Shown in pieces: positions 25,902 through 34,305 of a stretch of 64,000 bases of DNA; position 1 is the stretch's first letter; the number at the start of each line of letters is the position of its first letter. The notes under the pieces were generated by a model. That model ran no database searches, was not told where the DNA came from, and saw only the letters and a program-made list of their open reading frames with translations. A program made the position numbers and the translations under genes. This stretch comes from Terriglobia bacterium (GTDB lineage Bacteria > Acidobacteriota > Terriglobia > Terriglobales > Acidobacteriaceae), in contig JAIQGL010000026.1 in the NCBI GenBank assembly GCA_020072585.1, positions 1 through 64,000 on the forward strand, read 5' to 3'.

Positions 25902-27308
25902 TTACCAGGCACCCTGCTTCTGGCCAAACCACCAGATGAGCCCCAGCGTGGCTGTGTTCTGCTCTTTCTTGAGCTTTCCTGGAATATCCGTCAGGAAAAA
26001 CGGTTGATTGGAGAAATCCCGCCGCCATTCCATGCGGGCGAGAAATCCTTCCGCAAACTTATACTCCGCTGTCGCAGTCGTTTCCTTGAGCGCCTGCGTG
26101 GCGCCGCTGAACAGTCCGCCGCGGTCGGACAGGTACTCACCGCGGCCAGCCAGCGCGAATTTCGGTGCGATCTGATACCGCGCGTACGCGGCCCCGCCGA
26201 CAACGTGCTGGGGAGCGGAATTGCTGAACGTGCGGTTCACAACGTAGTCTCCCTCGCCGACCAGGGTGAGCTTTGAATTCGCATTCCAGGTCGCGTATGT
26301 GTCCAGAATATGTTCGCGGCCGTCTGGTGTCGGCGTGATGTTGCTCACTGGCAAGCCAGGTTGCGTGGGGCCGTTCGGCAATCCCGGATTCAATACCGCG
26401 TTTACATCCCGCTGCTCCTGACCGAAGAAGTAATTAATATTCCAGCTGAGCGTGCTCGTGGGCTTGAGCACAAATGCAAAGTGCTGAGACTTGAACCCGT
26501 TAAAATCTTCTGCCTGTTGCACGCCGTTGGTGAGCATATAAGTGAAGTTCACCTTGGGACTAAAGTTGTAACTTGCGCGAAATCCCATGTGATAGAAGGG
26601 GAGAAAGTTGAAATAGTAAGATCGCGAATAATTGATCTGGTCTTTGTTGTAGTTGCCCTCCACGCCGAGCGAACTCGCCCACTTGCCAAAATCCACTGTG
26701 AGTCCGCTTCCCACTGGAAAGATATAGGTGCCGTATGCCTGCCAAACCGGCCGATACACTTGCGGACGAAGCTCGTTGGCGGCGTTGCCCTGGAGAGTCT
26801 CCGTCGCCTGACCGTACTGAAAATCGAGACGCACGCCATAGCGGCGCTTGGAATCGAGATCAGGTGCCCGTTCGATGATAAGGTTCGCCTGGTTGAGGCT
26901 GAAGCTGTTGCTGCTTACGTCATAGGCACGCAACAGGTTTACGCGGCCGATGGGCTGATTGAAGTTGTACCCGTAGTAGCCGTCAACTGCCCCGTTCACG
27001 GTGGTTCCACGAAAATAATTCAGCACAGAGCGGTCTTCCTTGCTGATTGTCTGGGTTTCAGCAGCGGGCGATGAGCCCGCCGTTTGCGATGACGAAGGAG
27101 CTGTATCTGTTGTTGACTGCGCATTTGCGCCCTGATTGCGTTCGAGCTGTTCGATTCTTGATTGCAACTTCAGGACGAGTTCCCGCAATTGCTGTACTTC
27201 AGGATCTGAGGATCTCGTTTCCTGGGCGATGGCTGGAACCGAGCACAACACAAATTCACAAGTAAGTATCGTCACGACGATCCAGGCAAGGCTTCCTTTT
27301 ATGCGCAT
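25902..27308 (-). CDS. Outer-membrane beta-barrel porin-like protein (first)
   Basis: A 468-residue protein with a signal peptide (MRIKGSLAWIVVTILTC... ending near AIAQ), a short coiled coil (residues 35-58, QQLRELVLKLQSRIEQLER), a Ser/Thr-rich linker, and then an alternating beta pattern ending in the aromatic-rich LGLIWWFGQKQGAW. This fits the BBP2-type outer-membrane beta-barrel family common in Acidobacteriota. ATG 27308 is chosen because it starts the signal peptide; the frame is open to 27608 but that part has no such feature. It directly precedes the kdp genes, so it may let K+ or other cations cross the outer membrane. Periplasmic coiled coils anchor some such porins to peptidoglycan. 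Confidence 0.75.
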   Translation of the reverse strand: MRIKGSLAWIVVTILTCEFVLCSVPAIAQETRSSDPEVQQLRELVLKLQSRIEQLERNQGANAQSTTDTAPSSSQTAGSSPAAETQTISKEDRSVLNYFRGTTVNGAVDGYYGYNFNQPIGRVNLLRAYDVSSNSFSLNQANLIIERAPDLDSKRRYGVRLDFQYGQATETLQGNAANELRPQVYRPVWQAYGTYIFPVGSGLTVDFGKWASSLGVEGNYNKDQINYSRSYYFNFLPFYHMGFRASYNFSPKVNFTYMLTNGVQQAEDFNGFKSQHFAFVLKPTSTLSWNINYFFGQEQRDVNAVLNPGLPNGPTQPGLPVSNITPTPDGREHILDTYATWNANSKLTLVGEGDYVVNRTFSNSAPQHVVGGAAYARYQIAPKFALAGRGEYLSDRGGLFSGATQALKETTATAEYKFAEGFLARMEWRRDFSNQPFFLTDIPGKLKKEQNTATLGLIWWFGQKQGAW

Positions 27309-27611
27309 AAACCACCCTTCCGGTCTAAACGCTTTATATTCTGCGCTTTTGCTCAGGTCTGGTACCGTGACCCCTATCACAATGGCAGAGAGAAGGCAGA
27401 GCAAGCTTCCTAAGAGGCTCTGGGCAGGAATCCCGCCAACCCGAACCAAGACTGCTGATACAGATCCACGGAAGGCCATCCAGAACTTCCGACAAGCTCG
27501 ATTTATGGCGATAACAAACATTGACAAAAACCAAAGCAATCCTGTGCTGGCGTTTAGATTCCCGCCGCGAGATATCGCCGAAATCCAAACGCACAGCACA
27601 GCAGCCAAATT
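27309..27611. other. Intergenic region with a CRP-like site
   Basis: 303 bases between the two beta-barrel genes. It contains GTGACCCCTATCAC at 27367-27380, 58 bases upstream of the 27308 start codon. No gene is supported. Confidence 0.4.
27367..27380. promoter_or_regulatory. CRP-like site GTGACCCCTATCAC
   Basis: GTGAC-CCCT-ATCAC, one mismatch from the palindrome at 2283-2296. It sits 58 bases before the start codon of the kdp-proximal beta-barrel gene, a typical activator distance. A CRP/FNR-family input into kdpFABC would be unusual and is only suggested. Confidence 0.4.
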
Positions 27612-29420
27612 TCAGAACTTCACCATGATGGCGAACCTCATGCTCGCTTCGCTCTGGCGAAGGTCGGGACAGAATCCAGTGCTTCCCACGACACAGGTGA
27701 AGCCGGGTGTGGGCGACAGGAATCGTCCTGTGACGAATGAGGTATCTCCTATCGGTGACCCGGCGGTTAGGCCGGGAATCGTGCTGGGCGAGCCATTGAC
27801 GCCAGGCGTTATCCCGCCGCGACCCGAGAAGTACGGCACGTTCGCGTGGCGATACCCGTACTCTGTCCGGAAGGTGATGTACTGCTGGGGCATCCAGTCA
27901 AAAGTGAGCGATGTATCCCACGCTTTGAACGGATCGCCCGGGTTTTGCGTGAAATAAGGCGAGCCGGATATGGCATCGGCTCCGTTAATCGGAGGCAGCA
28001 GGGTAAGGTAACGTCCGGGATTATTCATAGCGCCGCCGCCAACAGTCAAGCCATATATGTCTTTCTTGAACCAGAAACGGTTGTACGCCATCCAGCCGAC
28101 GAAAGTCTGTTTACGGCTCGTCGGCGTGTCATGGAAGCAGTTGACGTTGTTAATGATTGTCTGGCCCTGTGGTCCAACACTGGTCCCCTTGCCGCCGTAT
28201 TCGCACCCAAGATCTCCGGTGAAGGAGAATGCCATCTTATCGAGGAACCTTTCAGGCCGGTCATAATACTTGACCTCAATGCTGTCATCCGTGTGGATGC
28301 GCGAGCGTCCGAACTGACCATTGCCGTTGCCCAGCGTATCTTCTCCCATGCCGTAGTTATTGAAGACCAGGGACAGCCACTGCTTGGGACGCCACACGAT
28401 CTGTCCGCCCAGCCCGGGCTTGCTGCCCAGCCGGCCATAGGACTGCCATCCGTTGATGATCCAGGGTTCAATTTTGAGTTTGTCGGTCGGGAACCACTGA
28501 ATCCGGAGACCGTTGAAGAACCATGGCGTATTGGATGACACATACGAGGGCTGATAAGCCCAGTTGTCAAAGTTGTAGTAGCTGAACAAGCCGATGTAGG
28601 AGACGAAAATTCCGGCATCAACATTGAGCCCGTGATTCACATTAAAGTGATAACCGGCATTGGCTTCGGAAAAATATTTGTAGGCGCCGCGCAAGTCCCA
28701 TTGCCCGCGCCCCGGACTGGCATCGTTGCGCGGAGTTGTGACTCCGAACATCCCAGCCATCGTCAAAAGACGGGCATTCACATTTTGCCAATGGAAGTTT
28801 CCGCCGAGGCTGATCTGTTCGATCTGAAATTCGTTGGAGCGAAACGTCTCTGTCGAACCACCCATGCTGTCATCTCTGGGGTGGTTGAACGACGAAATAT
28901 AGTGGGCATCCAGACGGATCTCTGGAGTAAAGAACTTTGAATCAAAAGCCGGCTCTTTTGTTCGTGCGTTGCCATTGAGCCAGGTCCAGTCGGCATAAGC
29001 AAATGGTTCAGATGGCTTCTCCTTTGCCGTTTGTGGTTGCGCGGCGCTTTGCTCCTGGGCGCCCGGCTTGGCCAAGGAACTGTTTATTTCAGCCGTTGCC
29101 GGCTGCGTTTTGGTGATTGTGGCATTCACCAATACCGGTGCACCCGATTGCTGCGCTTTAAGCTGCGCTTCCAGTTCCGCAATGCGGGCACGCATCTGCT
29201 CCAACTCTTTGAGCACCTCAGCGTTCGATGAAACAGAGCCAGAGGCACTACCGGAGGTTGTAGCTGGTTTGGACGCCGCGCCACTGGAATCGGCAATCAG
29301 TTTATGCTCGCCCTGGCTATCCTGCATGAGCGCCGATGCCGGGACTGCATTTAAGCACAAGGCCCCAGCGATAGCACCGACGATCAATTTGCTTATAAAT
29401 ACTTGACTTAATAGCTTCAT
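27612..29420 (-). CDS. Outer-membrane beta-barrel porin-like protein (second)
   Basis: A 602-residue protein with a signal peptide (residues 1-30, ...NAVPASA), a Ser-rich linker, a coiled coil (about 66-92, LKELEQMRARIAELEAQLKA), then a large barrel with many aromatic-ended strands and a C-terminal Phe (MRFAIMVKF), the usual barrel-assembly signal. It shares its overall plan with the 25902 gene and lies upstream of it in the same direction. A TTG at 29432 is an alternative start. Substrate unknown. Confidence 0.75.
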   Translation of the reverse strand: MKLLSQVFISKLIVGAIAGALCLNAVPASALMQDSQGEHKLIADSSGAASKPATTSGSASGSVSSNAEVLKELEQMRARIAELEAQLKAQQSGAPVLVNATITKTQPATAEINSSLAKPGAQEQSAAQPQTAKEKPSEPFAYADWTWLNGNARTKEPAFDSKFFTPEIRLDAHYISSFNHPRDDSMGGSTETFRSNEFQIEQISLGGNFHWQNVNARLLTMAGMFGVTTPRNDASPGRGQWDLRGAYKYFSEANAGYHFNVNHGLNVDAGIFVSYIGLFSYYNFDNWAYQPSYVSSNTPWFFNGLRIQWFPTDKLKIEPWIINGWQSYGRLGSKPGLGGQIVWRPKQWLSLVFNNYGMGEDTLGNGNGQFGRSRIHTDDSIEVKYYDRPERFLDKMAFSFTGDLGCEYGGKGTSVGPQGQTIINNVNCFHDTPTSRKQTFVGWMAYNRFWFKKDIYGLTVGGGAMNNPGRYLTLLPPINGADAISGSPYFTQNPGDPFKAWDTSLTFDWMPQQYITFRTEYGYRHANVPYFSGRGGITPGVNGSPSTIPGLTAGSPIGDTSFVTGRFLSPTPGFTCVVGSTGFCPDLRQSEASMRFAIMVKF

Positions 29421-29726
29421 AAGTTCGCGCAATCCTCACCTTTCGAAAATAAATTCCTCGTATCCGCAATAAGGGGCCCAACAACCGCAATTCTGCCAGC
29501 CCTGTGTTTTCAATCGACAGGTTCCACTCAGTCTTTCCTGTAGTTGAAGCGCTAAAGCTGTGGCTTTAGGAGAACAGGGGGATTGTTCTATTGAGCCGAC
29601 CACAGAGCTGTGAAATATCTCAAGACCACGACAACACTCTTGAATGAGCGTTCATCCTTACAAGCCTCCGTTCCTCTCAACTAGTGCAGCGTGCATTCAC
29701 ACAAACGTTACTTGTACCTTAAAGAA
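29421..29726. other. Intergenic region upstream of the second porin gene
   Basis: About 300 bases with no recognisable gene; it should hold the 5' leader of the beta-barrel gene. No CTTTAGG array lies here; the nearest one is beyond the small gene at 29727-29960. Confidence 0.4.
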
Positions 29727-29960
29727 CTATGCGGGCCGGCCAGAGTGCAAAACGCTTCGCCCTGGGATTTCGATCACGCTTCCGGCATTCCGTGCACGGT
29801 CGTTTGTAGCCGCCGATCTGCTTACACCGCTTTCCAGACGTACAACCAGACCAACGGCCTTGCGACCACGTTTCAACTCGCGGCTAAAGCCTCGTAGACA
29901 CCACAAAAGGGCGATGACTGCGATTAAGCCAAGAACTCCAAATGCAATGGGGAGTGTCAT
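29727..29960 (-). CDS. Small single-pass membrane protein (77 residues)
   Basis: ATG 29960 has GGAGGTGG just upstream. The N-terminal helix (residues 3-22, LPIAFGVLGLIAVIALLWCL) is followed by a basic tail of about 55 residues. No family recognised. A CTTTAGG array (30040-30068) points at it from 80 bases upstream, and it may be the first gene of the beta-barrel/kdp transcript. Confidence 0.5.
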   Translation of the reverse strand: MTLPIAFGVLGLIAVIALLWCLRGFSRELKRGRKAVGLVVRLESGVSRSAATNDRARNAGSVIEIPGRSVLHSGRPA

Positions 29961-30039
29961 AAACCACCTCCGACCAGCCGTGTATTCATTCACACTGGCT
30001 CGGAACAAATTCAGTATTCAACAATCCCCATAAAAATGG

Positions 30040-30068
30040 CCTAAGCGAACCCTAAAAAAATCCTAAAG
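30040..30068 (-). promoter_or_regulatory. Three CTTTAGG-type direct repeats, 11-bp period
   Basis: Plus-strand CCTAAGC (30040), CCTAAAA (30051) and CCTAAAG (30062) at exact 11-base steps. On the minus strand they read GCTTAGG, TTTTAGG and CTTTAGG toward the start at 29960. This is the best candidate operator for the operon that continues through the porins into kdpFABC. Confidence 0.65.
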
Positions 30069-30128
30069 GCTCTAGATTCGCTCAAAATAAATGGAAATGA
30101 ATGGCTTAGCCCGCGCAGTCAAAACAAA

Positions 30129-30824
30129 CTAAGTCTTCTCCGGCCGAAACCGGTATCCAATTCGAGGTTCGGTGACGATGTAGCGAGGTGTGTCATCCGG
30201 CTCAATCTTTTTTCTGAGCTGATTCATGAACACCCACAGATATTCTGCCGATTGGCCGCTCTGGCCTCCCCAGACCGCATTCAAAAGCATGCGGTGCGTC
30301 AGCACCTTGCCGGGATGACGAGCCATATAGGCCAGCAGGTCAAATTCTTTGGGCGTGAGGTGAATTTCTTCGCCGTGAACGGTCACGACGTGGCCCTGCA
30401 AGTCGATATGAAAATCGCCGATATCAATGGGTTCGGACACTTCTTCTTTGCCAACGCTGGCCCGCCGCAAGTTCGCCCGGATGCGTGCTAACAATTCACT
30501 GATGCTGAAAGGTTTGGTGACATAGTCGTCCGCCCCTTTGTCAAGCGCCTCTACTTTGTGTTTGTCCTCTCCTCTGACCGATAGAACAATGATCGGAACT
30601 TGAGAACGATCCCGGATGTGCTCGCAGAGTTCGATACCAGTCATCTTGGGCATAGACAGATCGGTGATCACAAGATCCGGCTTTGAAGTCTCGAATGCCT
30701 CCAGACCGGCTTCTCCGTCGTTCGCCACGTGGATCTCGTAACCGTGCATGGATAGGCTCATCCGGAGCGTACGAGTGATCTGGGGCTCGTCGTCCACCAC
30801 GAGAATTCGGGGCCGTTCGGCCAT
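30129..30824 (-). CDS. kdpE: KdpE response regulator
   Basis: A 231-residue OmpR-family regulator. The receiver domain has the DD acidic pair in ILVVDDEP, the phospho-acceptor Asp in DLVITDLSMPKMTG, and Lys in YVTKPF. The winged-helix output domain ends in YIVTEPRIGYRFRPE. ATG 30824 has GAGG eight bases upstream; a GTG at 30836 is in frame. It lies just downstream of the KdpD sensor-half gene on the same strand, with a CTTTAGG array in between. That array suggests autoregulation. Confidence 0.9.
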   Translation of the reverse strand: MAERPRILVVDDEPQITRTLRMSLSMHGYEIHVANDGEAGLEAFETSKPDLVITDLSMPKMTGIELCEHIRDRSQVPIIVLSVRGEDKHKVEALDKGADDYVTKPFSISELLARIRANLRRASVGKEEVSEPIDIGDFHIDLQGHVVTVHGEEIHLTPKEFDLLAYMARHPGKVLTHRMLLNAVWGGQSGQSAEYLWVFMNQLRKKIEPDDTPRYIVTEPRIGYRFRPEKT

Positions 30825-30877
30825 ACTACGCCTCACATATCCATTTGAACTGGATATGATTATTGAACCCTATTACG

Positions 30878-30906
30878 CCTAAAGAACACCTAAAGAAGTC
30901 CTGAAT
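30878..30906 (-). promoter_or_regulatory. CTTTAGG direct repeats upstream of kdpE
   Basis: Plus-strand CCTAAAG at 30878 and again at 30889, with a weaker CCTGAAT at 30900, all at 11-base steps. Read on the minus strand they face kdpE, ending 53 bases before its ATG. Two perfect copies make this one of the cleanest arrays. Confidence 0.7.
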
Positions 30907-30925
30907 TCTTTATAAAGATGCCTGC

Positions 30926-32065
30926 TCACTCGCCACCACGTCGCCCGCGTTCCTGGGTAACAATGTGCACGTCCAAAGCCGGGGCAGCGCGGAGAAAGCG
31001 TTGAATTGCTGTTAGATAGAGATATTGTTCCCATCCACGCACAGCCGAGCGGCCGAAAATAATTTGCGTAATCTTGTACTCCTTAGCAAACGCAGCGACT
31101 GTCTTGGGAACGTCCTTCCCCTGTAAGGTAACGATCTTCGCCTTGAGGTTCTCTGCGAAGCGCTGGTTCGCTGTTAGAGACTGGCGGTCTTCTTCCGCCA
31201 TCTCCTCGCCGGTATCGACGTGAACCACATAAAACTCAGCAGCATCGACACCTCGCGCAAGCCGGGCGCCTCTTGCAATCAGTTGCTGCGACGAGCTTTC
31301 CGCGCTGATGCAAACTGCGATGCGCTCGCTCACACCCCAACTTTGATCGATATTCTTCTTTTGGAGATACTCATCCAGGCTGCGGTCGACCGAATGGGTG
31401 ACGTGCCGCAACGCAAGTTCACGCAGGGCCAGCAGGTTGCCACGGCGGAAGAAATTGGTGAGGGCCTTATCCGAGCGTTCGACGGGGTAGATGTCTCCCC
31501 GGCGCATTCGTGTTTGTAACGCTTCGGGAGTGAGATCCGCCAAAACGATTTCATCCGCGCGGTCCAGCACCCAATCAGGGACCGTTTCACGTACCTGGAT
31601 TCCAGTGATGCTTTGCACGACCGGAGTTGCGCTCTCGACATGCTGAACATTCAGTGTGGCAAGGACATCAATATTGGCTTTGAGGATCTCCAGAACATCC
31701 TCGTAGCGTTTTTTGTGCCGGCTGCCTTCCACATTGGTGTGGGCAAGCTCATCAATCAAAACTACTGCCGGTTTTCTGGTAATAATTGCATCCACGTCCA
31801 TCTCATCAAATAAAGTGCCCTTGTATTCGAGCCGCCGTCTGGGGACCTGCTCCAGCTGCGCAGCCAGCTCGGCTACGCCTTTGCGTCCATGGGTTTCGAT
31901 GATTCCGGCGACGACGTCCTCTCCGCGCCGTTTCCGGCGAAGCGCTTCGCTCAGCATGTTGTAAGTTTTTCCGACGCCGGGGGCATAGCCCAGGAACAGC
32001 TTGAAAATGCCGGCGTTCTTCTCCAGCGTTGTCTGTTCAAGCCATTGTTCCGGGGTCTTACTCAT
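30926..32065 (-). CDS. KdpD N-terminal sensor half (ATPase plus Usp), separate from its kinase
   Basis: A 379-residue protein equal to KdpD residues before the membrane domain: Walker A GYAPGVGKT, Walker B VVLIDELAHTN, the KRYEDV and TLNVQHVES signatures, then a Usp-like domain (ERIAVCISAESSSQQL). It has no membrane helix and no kinase. The motifs are intact, unlike the 11878 copy. The missing half (DUF4118, GAF, HisKA, HATPase) is encoded by the divergent gene at 32086, so KdpD is split into two facing genes here. ATG 32065 (MSKTPEQW) is chosen. kdpE follows downstream. Confidence 0.88.
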   Translation of the reverse strand: MSKTPEQWLEQTTLEKNAGIFKLFLGYAPGVGKTYNMLSEALRRKRRGEDVVAGIIETHGRKGVAELAAQLEQVPRRRLEYKGTLFDEMDVDAIITRKPAVVLIDELAHTNVEGSRHKKRYEDVLEILKANIDVLATLNVQHVESATPVVQSITGIQVRETVPDWVLDRADEIVLADLTPEALQTRMRRGDIYPVERSDKALTNFFRRGNLLALRELALRHVTHSVDRSLDEYLQKKNIDQSWGVSERIAVCISAESSSQQLIARGARLARGVDAAEFYVVHVDTGEEMAEEDRQSLTANQRFAENLKAKIVTLQGKDVPKTVAAFAKEYKITQIIFGRSAVRGWEQYLYLTAIQRFLRAAPALDVHIVTQERGRRGGE

Positions 32066-32085
32066 AACAACACCATTCTGAGTCA

Positions 32086-33549
32086 ATGCGGACCTCAGCT
32101 ACAATCAGCGGTGTGAAACTCTCCTGGATCACGCTTTTCAGGTCGGCGATTGCGGCATTGACGCTTTTCGTCATTGTCTTTGTCTACTACAAGTACATAC
32201 ATGTTAATCCCACCACGGTAGCGCTCAGCTTGCTGGTCGCGATTTTAGTCGTATCCGCGGCATGGGGGTTCAAATATGCGATCGCGATGTCCATCGCGGC
32301 GACGCTCTGCTTCAATTTCTTCTTCTTGCCGCCCGTGGGTACCTTAACTATAGCCGACCCGCAAAACTGGGTAGCGCTTCTCGCTTTTCTGTTCACCGGT
32401 CTGGTTGCCAGCCACCTGTCCGAGCGTGTCCGGCGCGAAGCCCGTGATTCGCGGCGGAGACGGATTGAAGTTGAGAAGCTATATGCATTTTCTCAGAGGC
32501 TTCTTCTCGCGGACAACACAGCGGAATTGTTGAAATCGATTCCGTTTCATGTTGTAGAGATTTTCGGGGTACGGGAGGCTGCCCTCCACATCTCCGGCAA
32601 GGACCAGATTTACCGCTCCGGTGCAGGCACCGAAGAACTCCCCAGCAATATGCTCAAAGATGTTTCTTCGCACGGAGAGCTTACGGTTACCGCTGAAAAA
32701 GGCATCTCAGTTGTGCCGCTGAAAATGGGAGTGAAGACGATGGGGAGCCTGGCGATGCGCGGTGAGTTGCTCTCCTACGAAACCCTGGAAGCGGTTGGCG
32801 GACTGGTCGCCATAGCCGTAGAGCGGGCCGACGCCCTGGAAAAGCTGATGCGCAACGAGGCCTCTCGCGAGAGTGAACGATTGCGCTCCGCTCTGCTAGA
32901 TTCAATCACCCATGAGTTTCGTACGCCCCTGACGTCAATCAAGGCCTCGGCCAGCAGCCTGAAGTCCGAGGCCAAGATGAACGATGAACAGCGGAGTGAT
33001 TTCGTGGAAATCATCGATGAGGAGAGCGACCGGCTTAACCGGCTGATTGGTGAAGCTGTCGAGATGGCACAGCTAGATGCCAAAGAAGTGAAATTGGAAC
33101 TCGAGCCGCACCAGATCCTTGAACCGGTCCAGGCCGCTCTGGAAGCGTCAAAGAATGCCATCGCCGCTCATCCTGTGGAGCTGCGAATTCCTGACAATCT
33201 GCCAAAAGCAATGATGGATGTGAACTGGATCAAAAAGGTGTTGCAGCATCTGATCGAGAACGCAGCGAAATATTCTGAGCCCGGCAAGCCGATCTTCATC
33301 AGCAGTGAGGTCCGGAATGGCAGGCTTATTACCAGTGTTGCTGATCGTGGAATGGGAATCGACGATCTCGAAAGATCGATGATTTTTGACAAATTCTACC
33401 GCGGCCAGGGGCAACGCTACAGGGTCCAGGGCACAGGGATGGGCTTGGCGATTGTGAAAGCCATTGTTGAAGCTCATGGAGGCCGGATCGAGGTGAGCAG
33501 CCAGCTGGGCCATGGTTCAGTATTCTCTTTTGGGCTTCCACTTGTCTGA
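32086..33549 (+). CDS. KdpD-type sensor histidine kinase half (DUF4118-GAF-HisKA-HATPase)
   Basis: A 487-residue membrane kinase. Four helices of the DUF4118 unit (about 18-115, with CFNFFFLPPVGTLTIADPQNW) are followed by a GAF domain (about 135-260), the HisKA box ITHEFRTPL with phospho-acceptor His276, and a HATPase with the N-box LIENAAKY and G-boxes DRGMGI and GTGMGLAI. It lacks the KdpD ATPase/Usp half, which is on the opposite strand 20 bases away. It should phosphorylate KdpE. Start ATG 32086, or GTG 32113 (VKLSW), which would widen the gap to 47 bases. Either way the two divergent promoters must lie inside coding sequence. Confidence 0.85.
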   Translation: MRTSATISGVKLSWITLFRSAIAALTLFVIVFVYYKYIHVNPTTVALSLLVAILVVSAAWGFKYAIAMSIAATLCFNFFFLPPVGTLTIADPQNWVALLAFLFTGLVASHLSERVRREARDSRRRRIEVEKLYAFSQRLLLADNTAELLKSIPFHVVEIFGVREAALHISGKDQIYRSGAGTEELPSNMLKDVSSHGELTVTAEKGISVVPLKMGVKTMGSLAMRGELLSYETLEAVGGLVAIAVERADALEKLMRNEASRESERLRSALLDSITHEFRTPLTSIKASASSLKSEAKMNDEQRSDFVEIIDEESDRLNRLIGEAVEMAQLDAKEVKLELEPHQILEPVQAALEASKNAIAAHPVELRIPDNLPKAMMDVNWIKKVLQHLIENAAKYSEPGKPIFISSEVRNGRLITSVADRGMGIDDLERSMIFDKFYRGQGQRYRVQGTGMGLAIVKAIVEAHGGRIEVSSQLGHGSVFSFGLPLV

Positions 33550-33595
33550 TTATCGAACGAGAATCCCGGCCCGGATCTCCAAATTTTCGTTCTGC

Positions 33596-33613
33596 CTTTA
33601 GGCTTTCTTTAGG
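33596..33613 (+). promoter_or_regulatory. Two perfect CTTTAGG direct repeats
   Basis: CTTTAGG at 33596-33602 and 33607-33613, 11 bases apart, pointing at the tiny gene that starts 35 bases downstream. Same geometry and orientation rule as the array at 13114. Confidence 0.65.
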
Positions 33614-33647
33614 GTCTTATCAATAGCATGTGGTTAAGAAGGACCAG

Positions 33648-33767
33648 ATGCTACACCTCCTCGTCCGTATTCTGGAGATCATATTCTTCGTTGGCCTTGC
33701 CGGATCGGCGGTCGTAGTAGCACTCACGTTCTTCGCTGATCTGCGTGATTTCTCAAAAAAGGATTGA
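33648..33767 (+). CDS. Tiny single-pass membrane protein (39 residues)
   Basis: AAGAAGG precedes the ATG. One helix of about 20 residues (IIFFVGLAGSAVVVALTFF) is followed by a charged tail ending FSKKD. No assigned function; similar small proteins occur in acidobacterial genomes as far as I recall. It lies downstream of the kinase under its own CTTTAGG array and may be a small accessory protein of K+ uptake or signalling. Confidence 0.55.
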   Translation: MLHLLVRILEIIFFVGLAGSAVVVALTFFADLRDFSKKD

Positions 33768-34305
33768 GGGGCGACGCGCCAATCCGGCCGCCTTCAGTTT
33801 GACGATTACCTTTTGGATTGATGACCACTGGACGGTTTATATCACAGGCAGATAGGGCAGATTATTTAGAGAGATGGAATTCATTCGTTCTGAGATATTT
33901 CCCCTGAGTGTCCAAGGCAAATAAGGATGTTCTGAACTGCTTGGCTGATTTGGATGACGACGCTTGTTTTCAGGGCAGCACTCGAGTGAAATTTGAACCA
34001 AGAAATAATTCTTGATTTGATTTTTTTCTTTGTTATCCTTCGTTCAAGCGCGGACGTGGAGTGGCAGCGATTTTTCGTGTACCTCCTATGTACCGCCAAA
34101 CCGGCTTTTGTAGGCTTTTGGTTTTTTTCGGTCTTTGTAGAATCAATAACTTATCTGTTTTCAATGCCTCGTGGCCGTTCGATTCCGCCCTTGGCCACAA
34201 TCCAGGCCTAAGTCGGCGGTTCAATACCATCCCTCGTAAATTTCTTTGCGCGAAAACAAAAAAGGTTGATTACTTTGGATTGACGACCGAATCCGCAGTC
34301 CGAAG
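33768..34305. other. Intergenic region with a tRNA-3'-end-like site
   Basis: No supported gene. The right part is AT-rich and contains the attachment-like sequence at 34136-34198. The change in sequence character from the Kdp region to the next block occurs here. Confidence 0.45.
34136..34198 (+). other. Attachment-site-like tRNA 3'-end fragment, left copy
   Basis: The sequence begins TGTAGAATCAATAACTTATC, runs through an anticodon-loop-like TGTTTTCAAT, a T-arm-like GTTCGATTCC, and an acceptor-like end TTGGCCAC. The first 30 bases match the copy at 47251 at 26 positions, in the same orientation. No 5' half of a tRNA precedes it, so it is not a tRNA gene. This layout is what a tyrosine-recombinase att site at a tRNA 3' end looks like. 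Confidence 0.4.

Noticed and set aside
34136-34198. A complete tRNA gene
   Set aside because: Only anticodon-loop-like to acceptor parts are visible; no matching 5' acceptor strand or D-arm precedes it.
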